Origin: Macrostomum hystrix
Taxonomy: Eukaryota > Platyhelminthes > Macrostomidae
DNA: 64,000 nt
NCBI GenBank assembly: GCA_950097015.1
Contig: CATNEN010000024.1
Coordinates: 5,842,001-5,906,000 of the forward strand
Reading direction: 5' to 3'
The translations under genes were made by a program, and so were the position numbers. Positions 55,901 to 64,000 of the stretch are shown here, piece after piece. Numbering within the stretch: the first letter of the stretch is position 1; each line of letters opens with the position of its first letter. The notes under the pieces were generated by a model, which did not search any database, had not been told where the DNA came from, and saw only the letters and a program-made list of their open reading frames with translations.

Positions 55901-58900
55901 CTGGAAATCTATGGAGCTAGGGGTGAGATGTAGGGAGTCAGGCTGGAAATCTATGGAGCTAGGGGTGAGATGTAGGGAGTCAAGCTGGAAATCTATGGAG
56001 CTAGGGGTGAGATGTTGCGAGTCAGGCTGGAAATCTATGGAGCTAGGGGTGAGATGTTGCGAGTCAGGCTGGAAATCTATGGAGCTAGGGGTGAGATGTA
56101 GGGAGTCAGGCTGGAAATCTATGGAGCTAGGGGTGAGATGTAGGGAGTCAGGCTGGAAATCTATGGAGCTAGGGTGAGATGTAGGGAGTCAAGCTGGAAA
56201 TCTATGGAGCTAGGGGTGAGATGTAGGGAGTCAAGCTGGAAATCTATGGAGCTAGGGGTGAGATGTAGGGAGTCAGGCTGGAAATCTATGGAGCTAGGGG
56301 TGAGATGTAGGGAGTCAGGCTGGAAATCTATGGAGCTAGGGGTGAGATGTAGGGAGTCAAGCTGGAAATCTATGGAGCTAGGGGTGAGATGTAGGGAGTC
56401 AGGCTGGAAATCTATGGAGCTAGGGGTGAGATGTAGGGAGTCAGGCTGGAAATCTATGGAGCTAGGGGTGAGATGTAGGGAGTCAGGCTGGAAATCTATG
56501 GAGCTAGGGGTGAGATGTAGGGAGTCAAGCTGGAAATCTATGGAGCTAGGGGTGAGATGTAGGGAGTCAAGCTGGAAATCTATGGAGCTAGGGGTGAGAT
56601 GTTGCGAGTCAGGCTGGAAATCTATGGAGCTAGGGGTGAGATGTAGGGAGTCAGGCTGGAAATCTATGGAGCTAGGGGTGAGATGTAGGGAGTCAGGCTG
56701 GAAATCTATGGAGCTAGGGGTGAGATGTTGGGAGTCAGTGAGAAGTCAGCTGATGTGAGAAGTAGACAGACTAAGGTGAGAAGTAGACAGACTGAGGTGA
56801 GAAGTAGACAGACTGAGGTGAGAAGTAGACAGACTGAGGTGAGAAGTAGGCACCTAGCAATCCGCCCGCCCACCTCAGCGCTGGCAGGAGTGGAAGTCGC
56901 AGCGCCTGGAGGAGGACATGCAGTTCTGCCATCCGCAGTGCCGCGACGAGCGCCGCTACCTCGAGGAGCAGCTGGCCGCAGTGAAGGACACCAGCGTCTC
57001 CTATTTCAATGACGCGTGGAACTATCTGGACTGGCTGTGCTACATCATCCTGCTAGCCGCTCTCGTGTCCCACTTTGTTGACGTCTGGTATCCAGGAGGC
57101 CAGGGCAACCTGGTCGCTGCCCGGTGGCACGTCCGAATCCTGGCTATTAACATAGTTATGCTGTGGGTACGGCTGCTCAAGTATGTGAAACCCTTCGAGT
57201 TCTTCGGCCCCTTCATTGTCATGCTGGGCATGATCATCAGCGACCTGGTCAAGTTCTTCCTGCTCTACCTCGAGTTCTTCATCCCCTTCGGTGAGTACCA
57301 GATCTCTCTCTTCTTCCGGACTGGCCTTTTACCCAAATCTGACCTTTCTGTCCCTTTTCCCCTAATCTAATTTCTTCCCAAATCTCATTTCTTCCCAAAC
57401 TCTTTTCTTCCCAAACTATTTTCTTCCCAAATCTCTTTTCTTCCCAAATATCCTTTCTTCCCAAAATCTTCTTTCTTCCTAACTGTTCTCTCTTCTCATT
57501 CGCAGCCTGCGTGTTCTGGAACATCCTTGGCGGCGAGCAGAACCTGCGCGAAGTTGACGTGGTTCAGTCTGGCACGCTGCACAACTACTCCAGCTACAAC
57601 CTGACCAAGGTGGGTGTCAAGCACTTTGACACTGTTCAGAATATGGCCTTCACGCTGTTTCGCCTCACGCTTGTGGACGAATATGACTATGAGGTGAGTG
57701 CTGCTTCGCCTGTCACTCTCACTTCTACACAATCAGTCACTTTCTTTTACACCATTCACTCTACTGCAATCGATCTGCCACTCTACTGCAATCGATCTGT
57801 CACTCTACTGCAATCGATCTGTCACTCTACTGCAATCGATCTGTCACTCTACTGCAATCGATCTGTCACTCTACTGCAATCGATCTGTCACTCTACTGCA
57901 ATCGATCTGTCACTCTACTGCAATCGATCTGTCACTCTACTGCAATCGATCTGTCACTCTACTGCAATCGATCTGTCACTCTACTGCAATCGATCTGTCA
58001 CTCTACTGCAATCGATCTGTCACTCTACTGCAATCGATCTGTCACTCTACTGCAATCGATCTGTCACTCTACTGCAATCGATCTGTCACTCTACTGCAAT
58101 CGATCTGTCACTCTGTCAATCTGCTGTCTTCGCAAATAAATTTGAGACAATAGCAACGCTCGAAACCCACCCACAGAGCATGATTGCGATCGACCAGGTC
58201 ACCTCGCAGATCCTCTTGGGCGCCTGGTTCGCCGTGTCCGCCATCCTGTTCCTCAACTTGTTCATCGCCCAGCTGTCTGAGACTTTCAAATCGTAAGTCG
58301 TGAAAACTGATATCCGATTCTTTTCCCAAAAGAAAAGAATTCTTCTCCGAATAGCCGATGATCTCCGATCCCGATCTCCGATCCCGATCTCCGATCCCGA
58401 TCTCCGATCCCGATCTCCGATCCCGATCTCCGATCCCGATCTCCGATCCCGATCTCCGATCCCGATCTCCGATCCCGATCTCCGATCCCGATCTCCGATC
58501 CCGATCTCCGATCCCGATCTCCGATCCCGATCTCCGATCCCGATCTCCGATCCCGATCTCCGATCCCGATCTCCGATCCCGATCTCCGATCCCGATCTCC
58601 GATCCCGATCTCCGATCCCGATCTCCGATCCCGATCTCCGATCCCGATCTCCGATCCCGATCTCCGATCCCGATCTCCGATCCCGATCTCCGATCCCGAT
58701 CTCCGATCCCGATCTCCGATCCCGATCTCCGATCCCGATCTCCGATCCCGATCTCCGATCCCGATCTCCGATCCCGATCTCCGATCCCGATCTCCGATCC
58801 CGATCTCCGATCCCGATCTCCGATCCCGATCTCCGATCCCGATCTCCGATCCCGATCTCCGATCCCGATCTCCGATCCCGATCTCCGATCCCGATCTCCG

Positions 58901-61900
58901 ATCCCGATCTCCGATCCCGATCTCCGATCCCGATCTCCGATCCCGATCTCCGATCCCGATCTCCGATCCCGATCTCCGATCCCGATCTCCGATCCCGATC
59001 TCCGATCCCGATCTCCGATCCCGATCTCCGATCCCGATCTCCTTTTCCAGCGTCTATGACAACGCGAAGGCCACGGCAAGCATGCAGAAGGCAATCACGC
59101 TAAACGGCTACTATGACCACATGATGCTGAGGAGCAAAGTGGGCTTCCACCGACACCTCAAGCTCAACTGCAATCCGCTGGTCGCTCCGTATGACGACGA
59201 CGTGACAGAGCAGGACTCCGGCGAGGAGCTGCGCAAAGCCACGCTGCAGATTCGGGTGCGAACTAAAGCTGGAGGATTCTTACAATTAGGGATTTACCGA
59301 AAAAACGGTCGTAGGAGAATTCTTGGAACTCTAGAAACTACCAATGCTTTCAGGATTAGTATATTTCTCTATTTAGTGAATCATGAAATTTGATGGGGAT
59401 TCTCAAGATTCTTGGGGATTCTTAAGATTCTGGGGATTCTCAAAATTCCGGTGTGGATTCTCAACATTCTGGGGGATTCTCAATGTTTTGTGCGATTCTG
59501 AAGATTCCAGTGGATTCTGAAGACTCTGAAGACTGCAGTGAGGAGCTTAGCTAAACTCAAACAGGACTCAAACTTGACTGCGTTCCGCAGGACACTCTGG
59601 ACGAGATGAAGTCGAAATTCGACCGGATGTACGCCGAGCAGGTCGAGGCCGCTGACGACTCGGACGACGGCGGCGGTGGTGGCGGAAAGCGTCGAGTTTC
59701 GTTGGCCGCGGACGAGGCCGACCGACAACCGACATTGACTGCGGCCAGGAAAGCCAAGGAGGCCAATGAGGTCAGTGACCCCGGGACATGATTCGAGATT
59801 TTGGGGATCGTGTATCGGTTTTTGGTCATTATAAGAGACATGATTTTTCACTAGATATGTTGTTACACTTCATTTGGGATAATTTTCTATTTCAGGATAA
59901 TACGAAGATGAGTCCATTTCTTGAAAAATGTGTCAGATTCGTGGATAATGTGTCAGATTCGTGGAAAATGTGTCAGAGTCGGGGATAAATGTGTCAAAGT
60001 CGGGGAAAATTGTGTCAGATTCGTGGATAATGTGTCAGATTCGTGGATAATGTGTCAGATTCGTGGGAAATGTGTCAGATTCGTGGAAAATGTGTCAGAG
60101 TCGGGGATAAATGTGTCAAAGTCGGGGACAATTGTGTCAGATTCGTGGAAAATGTGTCAGAGTCGGGGATAAATGTGTCAAAGTCGGGGAAAATTGTGTC
60201 AGATTCGTGGATAATGTGTCAGATTCGTGGATAATGTGTCAGATTCGTGGATAATGTGTCAGATTCGTGGGAAATGTGTCAGATTCGTGGATAATGTGTC
60301 AGATTCGTGGATAATGTGTCAGATTCGTGGATAATGTGTCAGATTCGGGGATAATGTGTCAGATTCGTGGATAATGTGTCAGATTCGTGGAAAATGTGTC
60401 AGAGTCAAGGATAAGGTGTAAGATTCCGGGATTATAGGCAAATTTCTGGGAATGTATCGATTTCATTAATAATACTTAAGTGGGTAAAAAACATTGTCTG
60501 CTTTCTGGATAAAGTGTTTCAATGCTTACAGTCAACAGTTCCAATTGTTAGTGTTAAATTGATTGAAAATATTACAATTTAGGGACGTTGCATTTGTCTC
60601 GGCTACTAATGTCAGTAGACTATGTGTAAGCCCATAAATGTACGAGTATAGACATAAAATAATTATCGAAATTACATTACAACTTGTGTCCATATGCATT
60701 GTCGCTAGCAAAGAATGTTCGGCTGCAAAGTTGTACCTCGACCGGTGAGCTACTGCATGGTTTAACAAATCAAATCGTGATAATTATCAATAATTTGTTT
60801 TTTTCCAGGCTCACTTGTTCACGAAATTGCTCATTTTCTATAATTTCACATTCTTATTCTAAAGGCACTTATTCTTGTGTTTACATTGTCAAAATTTTAC
60901 AATTTTCTTTTAAAACTTTTGCTTTGCGGTTTAACTGTTCATTATGGGATTGCGAGAGATTTAGGATCTAGAAGGAATCATTTTGGGATCTAGTAGGAAT
61001 CATTTTGGGATCTAGAAGGAATCATTTTGGGATCTAGAAGGAATCATTTTGGGATCTAGAAGGAATCATTTTGGGATCTAGAAGGAATCATTTTGGGATC
61101 TAGAAGGAATCATTTTGGGATCTGGAATAAAAATTTTTGGGATCTAGGATAAATCATTTTGGGATCTAGAAGGAATCATTTTGGGATCTAGAAGGAATCA
61201 TTTTGGGATCTAGAAGGAATCATTTTGGGATCTAGAAGGAATCATTTTGGGATCTAGAAAGAATCATTTTGGGATCTAGAAGGAATCATTTTGGGATCTG
61301 AAATAAAAATTTTTGGAATCTAGGATAAACCATCTTGGGATCTAGAAGGAATCATTTTAGGATCTAGAAGGAATCATTTTGGGATCTAGAAGGAATCATT
61401 TTGGGATCTAGAAGGAATCATTTTGGGATCTAGAAGGAATCATTTTGGGATCTAGAAGGAATCATTTTGGGATCTAGAAGGAATCATTTTGGGATCTAGA
61501 ATAAATCATTTTGGGATCTACGATAAATCATTTTGGTATCTAGAAGGATTCATTTTGGGATCTAGAAGGAATCATTTTGGGATCTAGAAGGAATCATTTT
61601 GGGATCTAGAAGGAATCATTTTGGGATCTAGAAGGAATCATTTTGGGATCTGAAATAAAAATTTTTGGAATCTAGGATAAATCATCTTAGGATCTAGAAG
61701 GAATCATTTTAGGATCTAGAAGGAATCATTTTGGGATCTAGAAGGAATCATTTTGGGATCTAGAAGGAATCATTTTGGGATCTAGAATAAATCATTTTGG
61801 GATCTACGATAAATCATTTTGGTATCTAGAAGGATTCATTTTGAGATCTAGAAGGAATCATTTTGGGATCTAGAATAAATCATTTTGGGATCTAGAAGGA

Positions 61901-62697
61901 ATCATTTTGGGATCTAGAATAAATCATTTTGGGATCTAGAAGGAATCATTTTGGGATCTAGAATAAATCATTTTGGGATCTAGAAGGAATAATTTTGGGA
62001 TCTAGAATAAATCATTTTGGGATCTAGAATAAATCATTTTGGGATCTAGGATAAATCATTTTGGGATCTAGAAGGAATCATTTTAGGATCTAGAAGGAAT
62101 CATTTTGGGATCTAGAAGGAATCATTTTGGGATCTAGGATAAATCATTTTGGGATCTAGAAGGAATCATTTTGGGATCTAGAAGGAATCATTTTGGGATC
62201 TAGAAGGAATCAATTTGGGATCTCGAATAAAAAATTTTGGGATCTAGGATAAATCATCTTGGGATCTAGAAGGAATCATTTTAGGATCTAGAAGGAATCA
62301 TTTTGGGATCTAGAAGGAATCATTTTGGGACCTAAAAGGAATTGTTTAAGGATTTTAATAAATCAAAATTAGGAACTAAAACATCAATGCTCCTTGGCTC
62401 CCAATACCGCTCCAGAAGGCCTTCGCCGAAGTTCACGATCGCATCAACCAGCTGGAGGCCGGCATGCGCTCCGAACTGGCAGCCATCAAGGCGATGCTGC
62501 ACGACGTCGCGATTGTTGTCGCCGGCACCGGCGGCGGGGCCAAAAAAGTCGGCAGCGTCGACGACGATAGCGGCGCCAGAAGTGCCCGACGTCGGAGCAA
62601 GCGAAGTCGCAGACGTGAGGATTCAATAGCGGCTGCGGCATCGAGTGGGATCACACTGGTGGAGCCCGCTGTCCCCAACACAGGCGGTCAGGCTTAG
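49991..62697 (+). CDS. Ankyrin-repeat TRP-family cation channel (about 15 exons)
   Basis: Phase-matched model, about 933 aa: 49991-50055, 50798-50958, 51490-51803, 51917-52229, 53265-53374, 53452-53613, then 54113-54204 or 54357-54448, 54951-55083, 55180-55257, 56888-57290, 57506-57693, 58177-58292, 59051-59255, 59591-59770 and 62416-62697. Ankyrin repeats come first (RTPLHVAAASNYPDMCRLLV, RGRTPLYAAAELG, ETAAILLDHGADAF), then a linker (KMPTL/AKEAL), a pre-S1 helix, S1 (LVTIVMWTVFAVI), S2, S3 (LDWLCYIILLAALVSHFV), S4-S5, a pore loop (FDTVQNMAFTLFRLTLVDEY), S6 (AVSAILFLNLFIAQLSETF), a short post-S6 helix and an acidic/Gly/Arg-rich tail with a coiled-coil-like start (EVHDRINQLEAGM). The linker and pore wording look TRPA-like, but the subfamily is uncertain. 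Channels of this kind gate cations at membranes in sensory cells. Weak points: exon 1 rests on phase and donor alone, and the S2 junction has an alternative (55087/55187). Confidence 0.85.
51000..51480. repeat. 15-bp minisatellite in TRP intron 2
   Basis: About 32 copies of GTGAATGTGTCAGGA and variants (GTGAAGGTG, GTGACGTTG), with a three-unit block repeated several times. It lies between the donor GTGAGT (50959) and the acceptor GATCAG (51489). Confidence 0.92.
52222..52545. repeat. Degenerate minisatellite of about 45 bp at the start of TRP intron 4
   Basis: Six or seven copies containing GGGGATTTTAGTCAGGGTCA and GGGATCTGGGATCT. The array begins within a few bases of the donor, and each unit has a TTTTAG acceptor-like word. 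Confidence 0.88.
53800..54060. repeat. Dispersed AATGTACATT words in TRP intron 6
   Basis: About a dozen loosely spaced AATGTACATT/GATGTACTTA words, a decayed short-unit array, ending 50 bases before alternative exon A. Confidence 0.65.
54113..54204 (+). CDS. TRP alternative exon A (pre-S1 segment)
   Basis: 92 nt, acceptor CTACAG, donor GTAAAA. Enters in phase 0, leaves in phase 2. It encodes 30 residues plus two bases (…ETPLLENFIQEQWKIFGR once joined to the next exon). Its hydrophobic/Trp pattern fits the helix that precedes S1 in ankyrin-TRP channels. Confidence 0.78.
54357..54448 (+). CDS. TRP alternative exon B (pre-S1 segment)
   Basis: 92 nt, acceptor TTGCAG, donor GTGCGC. The same phases and length as exon A. 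The product (…ESKVVSQYLDAQWNSFGK) aligns with A without gaps, sharing the QW..FG core. The GTGCGC donor is weaker than that of most exons here, but GTGCGC/GTGCGA donors also end exons at 51803 and 59255. Confidence 0.75.
54700..54780 (+). mobile_element. Possible fragment of the SINE-like family
   Basis: GCACACAGATGTGTCTGTCC and ACTTTTTCATCGT resemble the body of copy 2 near 32130-32180. Too short and diverged for certainty. Confidence 0.3.
55285..56745. repeat. 42-bp minisatellite in a TRP intron (between S2 and S3 exons)
   Basis: About 35 copies of a 42-bp unit (core GGCTGGAAATCTATGGAGCT). Each carries GGGGTGAGATG, a 5' splice-site look-alike. One unit has lost a G (56172), shifting the frame, which supports non-coding status. 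Confidence 0.95.
56746..56850. repeat. 20-bp mini-array following the 42-bp array
   Basis: Four to five copies of GTGAGAAGTAGACAGACTGA, again starting with GTGAG, directly before the S3-S5 exon. Confidence 0.88.
57765..58115. repeat. 22-bp minisatellite in the TRP pore intron
   Basis: About 16 nearly perfect copies of CTCTACTGCAATCGATCTGT plus CA. The intron that contains it (57694-58176) is 483 bases and open in the channel's reading frame. Confidence 0.94.
58357..59042. repeat. 13-bp minisatellite, almost perfectly homogeneous
   Basis: About 52 copies of GATCTCCGATCCC with no visible substitution, running to within 10 bases of the next exon's acceptor (TTTTCCAG at 59050). The homogeneity suggests very recent expansion. 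Confidence 0.95.
59925..60415. repeat. 20-bp minisatellite in the last TRP intron
   Basis: About 24 copies of GTGTCAGATTCGTGGATAAT with GAGTCGGGGA variants. Confidence 0.92.
60955..62340. repeat. 22-bp minisatellite in the last TRP intron
   Basis: About 62 copies of GGGATCTAGAAGGAATCATT plus TT. Variant units (GAATAAAAATTTTTGG, TACGATAAATC) recur at intervals, showing block duplication. It ends 75 bases before the terminal TRP exon. Confidence 0.94.
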
Positions 62698-62749
62698 GGA
62701 ATTCAGCAGTGCCCATTGCAGACAAGCTTGGACTTTTCAAGCCTCTCGC

Positions 62750-63400
62750 CCTTCCAATCTCTCGTCCTTCCAATCTCTCGCCCTTCCAATCTCTCGCCCT
62801 TCCAATCTCTCGTCCTTCCAATCTCTCGTCCTTCCAATCTCTCGCCCTTCCAATCTCTCATCCTTCCAATCTCTCGCCCTCCCAATCTCTCGCCCTCCCA
62901 ATCTCTCACCCTCCCAATCTCTCGCCTTGCCAATCTCTCGCCCTCCAAATCTCTCGCCCTCCCAATCTCTCACCCTCCCAATCTCTCGCCTTGCCAATCT
63001 CTCGCCCTCCCAATCTCTCGCCCTCCCAATCTCTCGCCCTTCCAATCTCTCGTCCTTCCAATCTCTCGTCCTTCCAATCTCTCGCCCTTCCAATCTCTCA
63101 TCCTTCCAATCTCTCGCCCTCCCAATCTCTCGCCCTCCCAATCTCTCACCCTCCCAATCTCTCGCCTTGCCAATCTCTCGCCCTCCAAATCTCTCGCCCT
63201 CCCAATCTCTCACCCTCCCAATCTCTCGCCTTGCCAATCTCTCGCCCTCCCAATCTCTCACCCTCCCAATCTCTCGCCTTGCCAATCTCTCGCCCTCCCA
63301 ATCTCTCGCCCTCCCAATCTCTCGCCCTCCCAATCTCTCGCCCTCCCAATCTCTCGCCTTGCCAATCTCTCGCCCTCCCAATCTCTCGCCCCCTCAAATC
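62750..63400. repeat. 16-bp minisatellite downstream of TRP
   Basis: About 40 copies of CAATCTCTCGCCCTCC with CTTGC, CCTTC and CACCC variants; a block of about 260 bases is duplicated (62800-63000 and 63040-63240). Open in several frames on both strands without coding character. Confidence 0.94.
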
Positions 63401-63774
63401 TCTACCCCGTGTATCCCATGTGTTTGTACTCCCGAATTCTCGCCCTCTGAGCTTAGCCAGCGAAGCAGATGTAAGTTCATGTCTTGAACATTCGACCGTC
63501 TGGCAAGCACTATAAAATGTCCTTTATTCCATTATAAATAGAGTTTCGTAGTTGTTTTTTCGCAACATAGATATCGATTTGTGTTGCTTACTATAACTGG
63601 AACCTTTTACTTCATAAAAGCTAGCTAATCTTACTACAAATTTATCTTACTTGTTTTTAACGGAAACATGAAAGTAGTTGAAATAATCTTCTTATGTTAT
63701 TCCATGTAACCTTTCTCTTTCGTTTTTAATTTACAGATGAATCACAGTCTATTATAGTTTTTGCTTGTTTTCAC

Positions 63775-64000
63775 TTTGACAGGCGCTATATCCGCCTAAG
63801 TAGCACTATTTGACAGGTGTTATATCTGCCTAATTAGCACCACTTTGAGAGGCGTTGTTCCTCGCCTAATTAGCACCACTTTGACAGGCGTTATATCTGC
63901 CTAATTGGCACCACTTTGAGAGGCGTTGTTCCTCGCCTAATTAGCCCCACTTTGACAGGTGTTATATCTGCCTAATTGGCACCACTTTGACAGGTGTTAT
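63775..64000. repeat. Minisatellite of about 37 bp, continues past the window
   Basis: Six copies of a unit containing CCTAATTAGCACCACTTTGA and alternating ACAGGCGTTATATCTG / GAGGCGTTGTTCCTCG variants, an approximately 74-bp higher-order unit. Confidence 0.88.

Larger units (their letters stand above)
62698..64000. other. Downstream of the TRP gene, no gene seen
   Basis: TRP 3' UTR followed by two tandem arrays; no coding exon recognised to the end of the window. Confidence 0.45.

Noticed and set aside
55293-56758. RCRESGWKSMELGV repeat protein
   Set aside because: It lies between two phase-matched TRP exons, and a one-base deletion at about 56172 breaks the frame.
58108-59103. Arg/Ser/Asp repeat ORFs on both strands
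   Set aside because: A 13-bp homogeneous array open in every frame, located inside a TRP intron.

Overview
This is a stretch of animal nuclear DNA. Genes are split by GT-AG introns, coding exons are GC-rich inside AT-rich flanks, and the gene set is metazoan: an ErbB/EGFR-type receptor tyrosine kinase, a class A GPCR, an ankyrin-TRP channel, a phospholipid scramblase, an MCT-type transporter and ribosomal proteins L37 and L18A. A short (TTAGGG)n tract, very abundant minisatellites and compact exons would fit a free-living flatworm such as Macrostomum or another lophotrochozoan. That assignment is a guess; nothing here fixes the species. All gene models were built by hand from reading frames, splice consensus and phase matching, with no transcript evidence.

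Layout. 0.8-4.4 kb (+): a three-exon gene whose last exon encodes a profilin-like domain and whose middle exon is a 1.45-kb coding array of 11-residue units. 4.4-9.2 kb: AT-rich, no gene seen. 9.2-13.5 kb: a young LTR retroelement on the minus strand with two near-identical 600-bp LTRs and no visible polymerase, but an unusual Ser/Gly-rich ORF. 13.7-14.0 kb: a SINE-like copy. 14.5 kb (+): RPL37. 16.0-19.3 kb (-): scramblase in five exons, with RPL18A (+) nested in one of its introns. 21.3-24.3 kb (-): a three-exon MCT-like transporter. 25.7 kb (+): a possible secreted Cys-containing protein. 29.4-34.5 kb (+): ErbB receptor in five exons. 35.5-43.3 kb: arrays enclosing a weak, unrecognised candidate gene. 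43.3-46.0 kb: a 2.6-kb array ending at telomere-type repeats. 47.5-48.8 kb (+): GPCR. 50.0-62.7 kb (+): TRP channel in about 15 exons.

Two results stand out. First, the TRP gene carries two adjacent 92-nt exons, each entering in phase 0 and leaving in phase 2. Their 31-residue products align without a gap, and joining both would create an immediate stop. This is the signature of mutually exclusive splicing in the pre-S1 segment. Second, a profilin domain appears fused in frame to about 40 charged 11-mers, and the repeat exon is phase-symmetric, so skipping it would leave an ordinary-sized profilin-domain protein.

Most larger introns contain their own private minisatellite, and several units include a copy of a 5' splice site. 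In ErbB intron 1 the genuine splice site is itself the first repeat unit. One TRP intron, between the pore loop and S6, is stop-free and a multiple of three, so retaining it would insert 161 residues into the pore domain.
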